A stretch of 64,000 nt of DNA from Conoideocrella luteorostrata (Eukaryota > Ascomycota > Sordariomycetes > Hypocreales > Clavicipitaceae), in assembly GCA_032433595.1 (NCBI GenBank), contig JASWJB010000163.1:29787-93786 (forward strand), written 5' to 3'. Positions within the stretch are counted from its first letter, which is position 1, and the number at the start of each line of letters is the position of its first letter. Shown one piece after another: positions 43,796-55,530 of the stretch. A program made the translations under genes and the position numbers. Under the pieces are notes generated by a model. It was not told the DNA's origin and searched no databases. It saw nothing but the letters and a program-made list of their open reading frames with translations.

Positions 43796-45130
43796 TTAAT
43801 TACCCTCGTCTTCGTGATACTGTGACACTTCCAATTCCGCTTTTGGCATGATCAGGCTCCATGCCTTTTCAAGCGCCATGTTCTTGAACGCAACATCAGG
43901 ATGGCCTTCCTTATCACGCCACACACTGCCAGTCTTTTTAACATCTGCCCATCCATCCATGATAATATTGTCATCGCTTTTCCCGCCGTTGATATCACTA
44001 TTAGCTCCACGCTCTTTCATGCCAATATTATTGACATATTCCCACTGTGCAAAGATTGTGGGCATTACGCTGTAAACGATCAAGTCGCCAGATAAGGTCA
44101 TGCGGCGCATTAGCAAGTCCACAGGATTATCGAGGTCCATGGCGGAGCGGAGAAGAAGTTTGGCGGCGCCAGTCTGGCTAATAGCGTATGCGGTGGTGCA
44201 TACAATACCGCCAGATAAGCGGACAACTCGTTCGTAGCCCATTTTTTTACCAAAGTAGTCCTTTCCCTCTAGGACATGCTTATCTGGATAGGCTAGACTG
44301 TAGTTGCTATTAACAGTGGATTCAAAGCACTGGCCTAAAGATAGCATATCCCAGTGCCTGCTATGCCACGGATCATCACGATTAGGCTTTAGAGAGGTTT
44401 GCGTGGCATCCCCATTCCATCTCGCATTGTGAATCGGTTTCGAGTCGAGCTGGTCGAGGAAGCGAGCGAAGTGCACGTTTAAGTTGGTCATAATGTCACG
44501 TACATTAATATCCCATGCAGCGTCGGACTCGATAATAAGAACTGCACGAGACTTGTCGCGTAGCATTTGAGACCAAATCTAGATATATATAAAAAAAGAG
44601 TTAAACAAAGGACTACCCTCTAACTATTAACATTAGTTGAGAAAACTTACATTAGCATGTGCTCGCCAACAACCTTTTTCTCCGTCCCTAAGAACACCTA
44701 TCCGATGGGTTGGTGGCATGCCAACGTCGTGGATGTCCTTAGCGTCAACGCCAGGCACTTCAATAATATCTAGCCCGGATAAATAGGCTTGTAGAGTCGC
44801 AGCATCTAGTCGGTCGAATCGATTCCTCAAGTTAATGAACTGAATAGAGGAGAAACCCAGCGTAGAATTTCCCGCTGCCTCAAGGGCACCAGATTGATGA
44901 GGGATGTGCTCGGCACCAGTACTATTCTTGTGGCTATGCGACGTATTGTCTCGGAGGAGAGATTTCGTGTGTTGGTATACAGTTGAATGAAAGTCAGATA
45001 TTAAGACGCCAGCGATAAGAAAAGCAATAGCAACTAGGACGAATATTCGAAAGAAATAATTCGACCTGCTAGACGGGCCAGTTAATACAGTGGGAAGCCA
45101 CGTTGGCTTCCGCAAGTTGCGCAGCATCAT
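43796..45130 (-). CDS. Glycosyltransferase family 25-like protein
   Basis: The model has two exons, 45130-44651 and 44578-43796 (420 aa), with a 72-nt intron GTAAGT..TCTAG and a CTAAT branch site. It is a type II membrane protein: a short cytosolic N-terminus, one membrane helix near residues 24-46 (FFRIFVLVAIAFLIAGVLI), then a polar stem and a lumenal catalytic domain. GT25-type landmarks are INLRNRFDRLDA, GCWRAHANIW spanning the splice site, VLIIESDAAWD (acidic, likely sugar-nucleotide/metal-binding motif) and a C-terminal region with NNIG. The family transfers hexoses (LPS-type or collagen-type glycosyltransferases). In fungi the acceptor is unknown. It probably acts in the Golgi. Confidence 0.87.
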
Positions 45131-45967
45131 TGACAGCCAAGATCAAATAACGCAGACGGACTTATTAGGGCGGAGGATAGGGGAAAGGAAGAGAAAGCGT
45201 CATAATAGTAGTGACTGGTGTCAACAAGACCTTCGAGGATCACGCCAAGCAGGACCAAAGATGATGTTTGCGATTCACTCGGGGCAGGACGTAAGAGGTG
45301 AGAAAGCAGACTTCGTACGGTCACAAACGGAACAACTCTGATTACCCCCCTTTCTCCCCTCTTGTCAAATCCAGGTATGATTCAGCTGTAACTACTCCGT
45401 ACGTAAAGCCCAGACGTATCATGGCTGCAGCTTAGCGCCGGACATTTTACGTAGACCCATTCGACCGCACACTACGAGCGTATGATGTACTCATCACTTG
45501 GGGCCCTGTACGCCACCTTCAATCCAAGCCCACTTGGTCACAGCACTAATATAACAAAACATCCCTCTGTCCAATAGTACCTAACCACGTTCCCCTTATG
45601 TGCCCCGAGATTTTTGTACCATCAGGCGAAGGTTGTCACGGGTTGACGGGTTAATAATGTACCTACTCCGTACTAGGCCGAGGGTAAATATTGTAGACCC
45701 CGCCCGTAGCTGCAGGGGGTTAAGGGGCGGGTTTGGCCGGCAGAAGTACCAAAACAGCCCCGTAAGCTAGGATTACTGACGATTCTGACGATTCTGACGA
45801 AATCTAGTATTTAGTATGCCCTTCGATTGGCAGCAATAACATTCCAACCTAACGTACGACATCCTTCGGGTCTCTTGACTACTAGTAACAAAGTACACTA
45901 CAATAGCCAGTTTGCTCTTCTGATAAATTGCTAGCTCTTCCAGGCCTTCGTTTCTACGACCGTCATT
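45131..45967. other. Intergenic region with TACTCCGTA motifs and a short tandem repeat
   Basis: This is the upstream region of the glycosyltransferase gene. TACTCCGTA occurs near 45394 and 45664. Three tandem GATTCTGAC units lie at about 45778-45804. No gene is seen. Confidence 0.5.
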
Positions 45968-46099
45968 TTATAAAGCATATCCAACTTGTCGTAGATTTAG
46001 TCCTGTTGCAGCGGCAATTTGCTGATGAGTTTGACCTGCCTGACGAAGACGCCGGGCATCATGCCTTTGTTGATCAGAGGAATCAGGTAGTCTGGACAT
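45968..46099 (-). pseudogene. N-terminal HTH fragment of a Tc1-type transposase
   Basis: A 43-codon minus-strand frame contains RRLRQAGQTHQQIAAATGLN followed by LRQVGYAL and then a stop. The pattern (AGxTxxQIAxxxGL..RQVxYA) is the first helix-turn-helix of the fungal Tc1/mariner group whose C-terminal half is seen at 32654-33233. The rest is absent. It is a relic, perhaps an internally deleted element. Confidence 0.45.
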
Positions 46100-46592
46100 T
46101 TTGATGACCAGTGAAATAATAGATAATAATTAAATTGATAGATATTGATCGAATTGGGTATTATTATTATGGATGCCCCTTTTCCAATGTTGCGTGACCG
46201 TCAGCGAAACGCGAAAAACGCGCTATAACGGTGCGTCTTGAACCCCCTGCAAGTGATCGGCTCCACGTACGATATCGTAGCCGGGTACGGAGTACGGAGT
46301 AACTAGCTTGTACGGAGTAAAAAAGGTGCAATTCGTGACGGTGGAAATGAGCGAGAATGGATTAGGTTCAAGAAGGTTAGTTGACAAAATCGATGAGCAT
46401 CCCCTCGTGAGTAGTCAGAACCCCCCCGGGTGGCTTGCATGTGAGCGGCCGACATCGGGTTCCGCTGCAAATTAGTTGGGGCGACTGAGACAGTCAGTTC
46501 TCACCGCCAGAATCCCTATGTATTAGATAAGTGTGTTGAAATCATCGCCGAATGCTGCAATTTGAAGCTATTCCCATGTAATTGATGCCGAT

Positions 46593-46851
46593 ATGGAGGC
46601 CCTTTTTGGCCGTAAATTTGAGGCTCGTCAAGATGTTCGTGATGCTATTGATAGCATCACGAGAGAGCTTGGATTCAGCCTCGTTATTCATGCCCAGCCC
46701 AAATGCGATAAATCCAACGAGAAGCGTCTTACGATGCTGCAAAGGCTGTACCTACCAAGGCCAGCTCTCCAATGAGATACATGTTGTGTGGCGGATCTCG
46801 CGCAAACCAGGATGCAAGGGCAATAGGGCCACAGTCCGTTTGATCTCGTGA
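46593..46851 (+). pseudogene. Relic resembling a MULE/FAR1-type transposase N-terminus
   Basis: The first frame (46593-46775) reads FGRKFEARQDVRDAIDSITR, ELGFSLVIHAQ, KSNEKR. A second frame, shifted by one base, continues CCKGCTYQGQL, ISRKPGCKG, NRATVRLIS to 46851. The order of aromatic/charged helix, basic strand and Cys residues recalls FAR1-like DNA-binding domains of MULE transposases. The frameshift and short length point to debris. The assignment is tentative. Confidence 0.3.
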
Positions 46852-46860
46852 CTTTACGAC

Positions 46861-47520
46861 CTATAAGGTGTTCATTTTCTCTCATAATAGTAGCTCGGCA
46901 TGACTTGAACAATCAACTTTTACTCCCATGATTTGACTCCTCTTGAAAGAGGCATAACCAAGTTTCTCGAGTGATTGCACCGTGGGACACTAGCCACTTC
47001 ATGCGATAAACACCTGAATTCGAGTTGAATTACAACAAAAAGTGCAGGTTTACAGCAGATGTGCATCCATTTTTGGAGGTCGTGACGCCGCCTTTCGAGG
47101 ATAATTTTCAGAGCGCTGGGCTAACCGCCGGTTAAACCCACCCACCCACGTCGTTTAGCCTATTTTAAGCTAGCTTGCTGTACTTCTTGCTGTTGGGAAT
47201 TTGGGTCGGGAGCCCCCGAAATTGCAGTAAAAAGGTTAGCTCTCTAAGTGGGGAAGCAACCCTCGGGAGGAGTTGAAATTGCAGTGAAGATTACTGCACA
47301 AGCGCGGGGCGAGGGGTGTAGGGTGCAGGGGTGGATGCCCGCATGGCAGTCGGAAGCGGCAGCCAATTTGTAGCCATCGACCTTACTGTGTGATGTTGCG
47401 ATGAAATGAATGATAGTGATCAGTAATGATGATGATCTAGCTAAAATCTACTCCGTAGCTCCTACGGAAATGAAGAAAACAAAAGACCTTGTGGGCCTGT
47501 GAGGCTGCCCTAAAGAGTGT
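46861..47520. other. Intergenic region
   Basis: No gene, repeat or RNA is recognised. A TACTCCGTA-type motif lies at 47448, shortly before MITE copy B. Confidence 0.5.
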
Positions 47521-47603
47521 TGTCACACAAAAAATGGCGTAGCCAGAGGCCACTTTTAATGTGTAGTTATGACCCTTAAATAGGCTCATATTTTCCTGTG
47601 ACA
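47521..47603 (+). mobile_element. 83-bp MITE, family I, copy B
   Basis: The ends are TGTCACA and TGTGACA. It is flanked by a perfect AGTGT duplication at 47516-47520 and 47604-47608. It is identical over 83 bases to the reverse complement of the copy at 32854-32936, so the two moved recently. It is non-coding. Confidence 0.93.
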
Positions 47604-48239
47604 AGTGTGAATCAGCTCAACACATTGAATCACTCAACATGTGAATTACTATGGGGGCCCGGTACCAGCCACCCTCGCGCCACGAGGGGATGCTGAATAC
47701 TCGCCGCCCTTTTTATTTATGCATAGGTTCGCTATCCGAGACAAAGCCCCTTGGCAATCACTGTTGAATCTAGCTATTTACGGCACTGGTAATCCTGACA
47801 GAATCTGTTCTCGTCTCATCAGATCTACTCTTGCACATAACACGCGCAAAACTCTTATATATTTTTTTTCTTTAGAGAACTCAAACCTTGTACCAATCAC
47901 GGAAAAACCGCTCTGCGCATCATCTCCTATTCATTAGAAAAATTTACCTCTTTGACCATGGAAGATCCAGAGGCTCAGTTTGTAACAGTAAACAAGCTGT
48001 TTAATGATATCGAAAGAAAAAAAACTCCAGTGTACTTTTTGACTGTTACAAATATGTTTATTTACAGTATTCAATTTAACTACGCTATACTAACCTTTCT
48101 GTAAACGTTACCACTCAAAATTTCTTTAATATTGAACGTGAAGAGATAGCCGCCGACAAAAATGTTGGTTCAAATACTATGCTACTTCACAGGTTATCTT
48201 TATAACAATCCCAACTGGAATCCATAAAGAACTACGCCT

Positions 48240-48828
48240 TAGACTTCATTATGATCTTATAATGCCTCAAATTATTGGAATGGGTCTTCTCCAGAGGGTG
48301 GAGATATTTCGGTGCTACTATATTCAAATCTCAAAGCAGTACTGGAGGTGTTGCAGGAGGCAGAGAGGCGATTCGACTACGGGTCCTTTACCGGAGCGCA
48401 AGGATGGTTGACCAACATCTGTTATTGCAGCGGGGAGCTCAGAATCACCTAAACAACTTCACAGAGATATGGACTGGTGGCTCCAAGAGTTAAACCATGA
48501 GGTCAGAATCGCTCTTCTTATTAGGTTTAACTATTCACAATCCTCAATCCCGATAGAAAGATGGGAAGAACAACAAGCAGTTCCAATTAGATCTGAAGTA
48601 ACATCAACAAGAGCATTTACAGCTCTAGTTGGTTCTACTCTCATACCAGTATCGCGTTAAAGCATTATTATGACCAAAGACACGACAAGAAACCCGCCCG
48701 TATATAATGTTGTCAGAAGTGCATTAGTGCTACGTTTTCAGCTTCTCCTTTCGCAAAATCCAGTTCCTCCAGAGCTAGATGCTATAGTTGGTGTTCTCCA
48801 GCCGCAGGAATCCGCAGAACATTTCTAG
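48240..48828 (+). pseudogene. Degraded protein-coding relic
   Basis: Fragments that read as protein lie in successive frames: VLEVLQEAERRFDYGSF, then MDWWLQELNHEVRIALLIRF up to 48660, then NPPVYNVVRSALVLRFQLLL and PELDAIVGVLQ up to 48828. Together they recall a repeated, probably transposon-associated fungal protein with a DWWL..LN.EVKIALLI segment and a NPAVYNV..G.LVL segment. Stops and frame changes separate the pieces. No function is assigned. Confidence 0.4.
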
Positions 48829-48840
48829 ACTTCCCTAACT

Positions 48841-49152
48841 GTGCCAGTACAAACATTTACTGTCGTTCCCAATTTTCCCAATAGTGTGAAGTGTAGTACC
48901 GCAACGCTGGATCTGGACAGTTCCCTTAACTTTGACGACATATGTATATTTCTTCGACCGAGGATCTTGAGCATTCTTGATTCAGGTCTGTTGCCGGCGT
49001 CGTGCGACTTGGATGTGATGGTTGAACAAATAGCACGGAGAGCAAATGGAATGTTTCTCTGGGCGTCACTGTTCGTCGAATACATAGCTTCCCTCAGAAT
49101 GAAAAAAAAACATGCCTTCTTTGTGAAGCAAATTGACACTTTGAGATTTTGA
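48841..49152 (+). pseudogene. NLR (NACHT-type) C-terminal NTPase fragment
   Basis: The frame of 103 codons contains FLRPRILSI and DLDVMVEQIARRANGMFLW followed by ASLFVEYI. The pattern of variable positions followed by A.GMFLWA.L..EY is the usual helical segment after the NACHT NTPase core of fungal STAND proteins. The P-loop, Walker B and repeats are absent, so this is a fragment. Confidence 0.5.
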
Positions 49153-50905
49153 CTTTGCCTCAACATAATTGGATTGCGTTGCTCTCCGGTCTAAGGCGGG
49201 AGGGACAATGTTATAAGTCGGTGCTGCGGCGTGCGAGTTAGACTGTGGCGTTTGTAGAGCTGCAGGATAATTAGTGCGGCAGCACAGTAAGTAATAACAA
49301 TAAATAGCATGAATATTCGCATGAATAGTACGCATTTAGGGTTTGAGCTGATGGTGTTCCTGAGAGTGCTGATGCCAGAATCCTCCCACAGCATGCGCTC
49401 CAAGGTAGATTTATTTATACCTCTTTTGGGTAAATCAATGCCTCGGGTATCTTGAAACTGAACAAGAGTACGGAATTCCTCTAATTTTCTCTATCTGCGT
49501 TTTGTGCCTCCTTTTGCGCTAGTTCCGAACATGTTCACTTTCAATGCAACCCAGCCAATCGTTGCGAATAGTAACATGCCATTTCTGCCATTTTCCTGCG
49601 TCCCTGACCTATTGCTGCACCTGGCGTTCCGTATTTATGTATATACGGAGTAGGTTGTCGAAACTTGGGAAAGGAGGTGACGGTATTTTACTCCCCGGAG
49701 CGGTGCGCTAGAAAACGCTGCAATCCAAATCTGTTACGTTATTGAGGTCAGAGCAATTGCAAAGTGGAAACTTGGTAGGAATGAATGCATTGTGATCAAA
49801 TTGATGATGTCTGATGCCTTCCAAGTTGGCGGGTAATTCTTTCCTTTTATGCCAGACTTCAACTAATCCGCCAGATTCCTTCGGATTCCACGATGCCCTG
49901 CACAGCTGAGAACCTCTTGTAGTCATCCTTTAGCTCGTTCAGCTGATTCAGTAATTCCCTCACTAATCTAGCTATTTAAGGCACTGATCTTCCAGAAAGA
50001 GGCAATTCTCCTCTCAACAACATCTAGCCTGAGTTAGCCTAGAGGGTTCGTTGCCACACCTGTTGGAACCACTGAATTGTGCTCCAGTAGTTGCAATTTA
50101 GGCTTATATTCCACGCAACAACATCACCACTGCGTAAAACACACACACACTCCTGGATAGTGCGAGTCAGGAGTAAATTGAGACATTTCAACGAAAAGTA
50201 AAAGGCTTTGACAGTGATAGTGGGAGACCCTTAATAATAATTTTGACAGGATGGAAGTGCCGTTAAAGCATGGAAAACAAGAGCAGAAATTTACATTCAT
50301 TTACTGAGAAGCCCGCAAAACCTTAATTCTGTCCTTAAATCGACTGCTGTGTGGACCCTTTTCCCAATTTCCATACTTTGCATTGTCACTAGCGCTCCAC
50401 AGGCACTGCAAGAGCGCGAGACGTGGTTGAACTAGGAGTTATGGTGTTGCCCGCCAGTTGTGTGGTTTCCCATCGCCAGGCTATTAGACAGTGGTACTCG
50501 ACGCAAATACGATTTCCCTTTCCCATCATCTATCCCGTAAAGGCCTGCATGCTCAAGCCGGCAATAGTCCCGTTGCCACAACAAGGCTTGGAATATGAAG
50601 ATTGACATGTGCCTCAATTAAAATCTTTACTGGAAGAGGTATCTCGCATATTGTCAAGGAGTCGGAGATTAATCCACATATTCTGAATCACCCCGATGTG
50701 AACCTAAACATATCGTCACCAAATGGGTCCCAAAGAAATTGTTGAACCAGTATAGCCATTGCCACTATATCAGTCAAGATTAAAATTAAGCTTGGCTAAA
50801 GTAGCTGATAAATTGTGTCACATATTCCGATAATTACGCACTAGGTCGAAAAATGAGGTACACAGTAGCTGTCATAGAGAACCCCCGGTTGATAACCTCC
50901 ACTCT
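49153..50905. other. Intergenic region
   Basis: No supported gene, RNA or repeat is seen apart from a short AC run near 50139 and a TACGGAGTA motif at 49643. The frames are short and featureless. Confidence 0.5.
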
Positions 50906-51300
50906 TTAGCTATGCTTGGTATCTTCAGCGCTTGAAACAGGCCCGCTCAGCCAGCACGCGTCGCTCTTTCTGAACCCACGGTCAACGCACGATTTGTCGC
51001 AGTACTGAACAAACTGGATATTATCCGAGCCGTCGTCGAAACAGTAAAACAGCGATGAGGTCAAAAGCCCACTCTCTGACTGCCCGCCCAAGTAGAGCGC
51101 AGACTTTGCCATCTTATTGTAGTATCCTTTATGCTAGAGTTAGTAACGTGAGATCGGATTGTCAGGACAAGGAGTTTTACTCTACCTCTTTCCATAAGAG
51201 TAGCGCCACAGTAGTAATATCCCGGAATGCAAATTTCCGCCACTAAGGGGCTGATAAAGCACGCGAAAGCGATCAAGCCTGCTGGTTTCTTCATCCTCAT
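50906..51300 (-). CDS. Small secreted cysteine-rich protein, candidate effector
   Basis: The model has two exons, 51300-51186 and 51126-50906 (111 aa), with a 59-nt intron GTAGAG..AAAG. A signal peptide of about 21 residues precedes a mature protein with six cysteines: EICIPGYYYCG at its start, then an amphipathic segment, LFYCFDDG, VQYCDKSC and DACW. Small fungal effector-like proteins beginning (A/E)IC.PG.YYCG..L and ending with F.(Q/E)(F/Y)C...C are known from several plant-associated ascomycetes and lack an assigned activity. Spacing and length (about 90 mature residues) fit that group. It sits next to transposon and NLR debris, a common effector setting. Confidence 0.82.
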
Positions 51301-52188
51301 GTAAAGGAATCTTGAGTGTAGTTTAACTTGTGTTGTTCGTGAATGTTTGCTTCTGAGGTTGACATTTTACTGACGCAGTGCTGCTTTATACAGAAGAATA
51401 AGTGGTGAGAATTCGAGTCTTTCAAGGCCGTAATACCAGTTTAGATTTACAAACTATCGAAATTTCAATGCAATACAAGTGGAGAAACCAAGTACAACAT
51501 GTTGGAACCGTAAGATGTGAGTTCAGCTGACAGGGTATCCCGAGGTTAGTGGCACTGCGGAACCACTTCCGTCGTACGACGTTGTAGCATGATTTACCAT
51601 CATGACACGTGAGAATTTCACTAAATATTGGCTTGGCCCAGCCCAAAATATACATTATGCTGTGGAACTAGTCACGTGATAGCCGTTGACACCATCAAGG
51701 CCCAGTCTTCTACCTCCGCCAAAGACGAATTACCATGATGCACCACACAGATAGAGGCTTCACTTGGCACACATTCTGTCATCAACCCCTGGTGGTAGAT
51801 CATCTCATTCTCCTCGTCCTCTTCTTCTTCCCATTGTTCTCTGTCCCATGGTACATCACACAGCATGTCGTCCGAGTGTGGAGTTCATTCTGCAAATATA
51901 GTACGACGACTTGTTTCAAAGGCAGAAGAGGTATCAGAACATGGCATCATGTATTCAATTTGCCATGGGGGTTACATAGACTGCTGCTATAAGTTCCGAT
52001 GCGTCCGCTTATCTGAAGAGCTTCAATTCCACCGATGTCAATCACAGTACAGTCTGCTGTGCTGATGGCATGCATGCGAAAAGCCTCTTCTAAACCAGCC
52101 ATTTTTCTTACAAGTACGACTATTATCTACGCTTCTTTTGGTTGCAGTAACCCTACTCTGAACTTGTGTCATCTACACTCGAATCGTC
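51301..52188. other. Intergenic region
   Basis: The frames are up to 85 codons. One at 51865-52065 has five cysteines but no signal peptide. A missing first exon for the next gene could lie here. No RNA gene or repeat is recognised. Confidence 0.4.
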
Positions 52189-52900
52189 ATGAAGCTGCTT
52201 CCAGATTTTTTGACCAACTTTGGCAAATTATGTGCCCTCGACTACGTATGCCACGCGGCTCGGCACAACCCTGCTGCAGTCGCCGAATGTGCAGGCAACC
52301 CGAAGTCTCCACTAACGACAGCATGCACGTCTTTTAGTCTGCCAGATGTACGTCCCGCCTTCGAACAGAGCAGACGAAATCTTTCCCTCTCCAGCGCCCG
52401 TTGCCACCGAGAGCTAACATGAGCCCATTGGTTAGGTTGTTAGCTGTGAAACGTCGTCTGCTGCCATTCCATATCTTGTGAATGTCACCTGGGCCATATC
52501 GCAGGCTCAAAAACGCGGAACAGTGACTACAGTGCGGGGTCCGTACAAGTTTAAAAAAACAAAGTACACAAAATTTGCGTATCCTAGCTGCAATCACAAC
52601 GACGCCCAGCTCGTTCGGTATCCCATTTTCGGACTACAAAAGTGGGGAGACGAGATCCTGCCGGAGGACGCTCCTCTGCGAGAATGGAGAGGCGGAGTCG
52701 AATATTCGGTACAAGGGAAACCAATGGCCAAGACGGCCTGTACCCCTATCAGCGTGGTTTATCACAACTGCGGCGGTGCCGTAGTCTACTGCGGTATAAT
52801 CACTTACCACCAAGCAGACGACGATGGCTGCGGGTTCGACTATATGGAGCTCTGCAATCGCCAAAACTGGGACAAAAACTACCAGTATTACAAGAAGTAG
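52189..52900 (+). CDS. Hypothetical protein, two exons
   Basis: The exons 52189-52347 and 52436-52900 (207 aa) join in frame across an 88-nt intron GTACGT..GTTAG with a GCTAAC branch site, which is good evidence of a real gene. The sequence has nine cysteines spread through its length and a C-terminal part rich in Tyr, Asn and Asp (VVYHNCGGAVVYCGIITYHQ). An N-terminal signal is not obvious, and the in-frame TGA upstream of the ATG leaves either this start or an unseen upstream exon. I do not recognise the family. Confidence 0.6.
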
Positions 52901-53805
52901 CATTGTTTGGAGTAAAAGGACACTAGCTAGCAAACCCAATAGACTTCATCATGACTGCACCTGTTGGACCGGACGGGCGTCTAGACAAGCTGCCTAAGGC
53001 AGGAAAAAATAAGCATTAAAGGTGCGGGAATAGGTATAAATGAGGAGATTTGGAAGGGTCCGTCAGAGCAGGAGTTCTTCATCTATCATCTTTCAGCATC
53101 ATCATTATCAATATACATGAGGTTGACCCCTTCCAGTTGAATGCAACGGCATCACTTCGTCTACATTGGCGGCGGCGTGAATCGAACTTTTCAGCGGGTT
53201 GGTATGACCTACATCGAGGCTGGACGACTGAAATAATTCTACGAGAGCTGGTTTTGTCATCTCGCAATCGTTTCAGCATTGTTTAAGGGACATATGACAG
53301 CCTATTACGCACTCGCTCACCGAAGCTAGTCGACTATGGAGAAGAAGCTAGCCGGGTTTGCGTGCGGAGGGTAGTGACTTGGCGTTGGTCACGCTGCTCC
53401 ACTCCAGACCTGCAACGGTTGATGCCGTCGACAGGGCTGAAACCCTATTTGTTGCTTGCCTCCCGGTTGATTTGATTGAAACATGACGATCGATGTTCCC
53501 GTCATTTTTAAATAACCTCCACATGCTCCCACTCGAAAAACTTTACTTGCTGGTGTAGTCGCAACCTGCTCCTAAGATATGCGGTGCGTGGCACGAGTAG
53601 CTACTAGACGCCACTGAGGGACACAAACTCACAACCCACAAACAAGCCTTTGACCTAATGGCACTGTTTGGGCGGTTTGGGCTGTGGTGTGCTGACTTGG
53701 CTAGCTCACGATGCGTCGCATGCGCCTACGGGGGATTGCGTGGAATCCTAAGGAAGTCAATAAAATCCCTCAGGGCTCTCAACGACAAGTAATTATACTT
53801 ACTGC

Positions 53806-53873
53806 TGCACGGTATATAAGGGGTGATAACACGCACGGAAAGTGGCCTCTGGGCCATGCCAATTTTTGTGCCA
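53806..53873 (-). mobile_element. Diverged relative of MITE family I
   Basis: The block GGTATATAAGGGGTGATAAC and, further right, AAAGTGGCCTCTGG and CCAATTTTTGTG align in order and spacing with the inverted form of the 83-bp MITE (TATTTAAGGGTCATAAC, AAAGTGGCCTCTGG, CCATTTTTTGTG). The terminal TGTCACA and target duplication are not preserved. It is an old or truncated copy. Confidence 0.55.
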
Positions 53874-55520
53874 GATTTACTCTAGATACTACAAGTGTAA
53901 AAGGCCTCAATTCTGCTCAAAATAAAAGAGCTGAAAATTAGTCGTAAGCCACGATGCTTGGCAATGGACAACAATGGGTTCAGCTGGAAGACTAGCGCAA
54001 GCCACCAAATCCTTCCACAGGAGAATGAATAGTAATCATAGGCAAGCCACCGAATTCAATGACGTCAAGAAGGTCGTGATGGGATTCCTAGATTAACGGC
54101 ATCAAAGGAGGAAGCGCGAGAAGAAGAGTTGTGTTTCAGCTCTCGTCAGTCCCATATAATTATATACCAGTTGTGCATGCTTAGCTCAAAACGCTGCATC
54201 ACAAACGCCGGCAGCTGAATCTCCCAGACTGTGGTAGATTACCAGCAGCTGCCGCCTCTCCCCTGTCGCCACAATTCGAGCGTGTGAATCAGTCTCGAAA
54301 GGCTCGCCGGCCCCTTCTCCTGCCTCCCCTCGTTCCCCTTTACGCCGCGAACGATCATGTTTCGTTACGTTGGAACAGGCACTTCTGTCGCGAGTCCACC
54401 AAACCAGTGAGATCGTGATGCATGATGACTTGGGGCCCTAATGGGAAGCGGGAAACCCACTATGCGGCCAGGGAGTCTCTAGCCCAGCCACGTGCTGGAA
54501 GGCGATTTTCGGTCAAACCAGTGGAGTAGGTCAGTAGGGTAGACCCGTCTGCACCAGCGGCACGGCAACCCACTTCACCAGGACATGGTCGCCGGCGACG
54601 GCTCAACATGACCAGGGCCCCCCCAAGCCACCGAAAGCAGCCACGGCGTCGTGTTCTCATTCCAACTGCCACGAAGATGGGGGTGCATCGAGCCTAGGCA
54701 ACTTTGCGCCACACCGCACATGCCATCCCTATTACCCTCGCAAGGCGCGGGTGTCGCCCACGACCGCAGTACATACCATGATGGGGGCGAAGGGGGACTG
54801 AGCTTACGCCAAGGCAGAGCAGATGTCAACAGGTGGTCACTTGTTAGCACAGAGCCCTGGTGGCCATCTAGACATACGTAGATATAATGGGTAAACTATA
54901 TATGGCTAATAGGTTCCCAGGAGCTACATAACGGAGGCTAGTTTAAGGCCTTGCTTACAGATTTTGTCTGGACTGTTGACAAATGGTGACGTCAGCCTTT
55001 GGCCTGGTACCGTCGTATGCATGAAGACTGGGGTATGACCAGTTGGGGGTTGGGTTGCAATCAGCACCTATTGGGCTATCATGTCGACACACGGGCTGGC
55101 GACAATTCATCGAACGGTTGATACGACATATTCTGTTATATCTATGTTCAGGTTGTCACACCACTTGCACACCATTGGCTGCTTTCCGCAAGCCAAGAAC
55201 CCGACTAAGATGCTACATGTGTTGGGACGAGAATGGCACTGTTAGGATGATCAGCGCTGTGCTCCGTAAATAGCTACGTATCTCGGACAGTGAGGCTGTG
55301 CCTCAGATGCCGAGCCAGTGCAAAAGAAAACCGTCGGCATCGATGGAAGGAAGAGAGGGAGTAGTTATAAACAGGTGGATTTCAGGGCATTCAAGGGAGG
55401 TCGGAATCATCATCTTTCATTATCAGAAGCTATCCAAAAAGATGTCAATTCAAGTAAATCCTTCCATTTCTGCCGATTTTTACTGTGTTCAAAAAGCTCA
55501 CAAGTGCTCATAACGCAACA

Positions 55521-55530
55521 ATATATAATA
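55521..55530 (+). promoter_or_regulatory. Possible TATA box of the CorA-like gene
   Basis: ATATATAATA lies about 125 bp before the preferred ATG at 55652. Confidence 0.35.
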
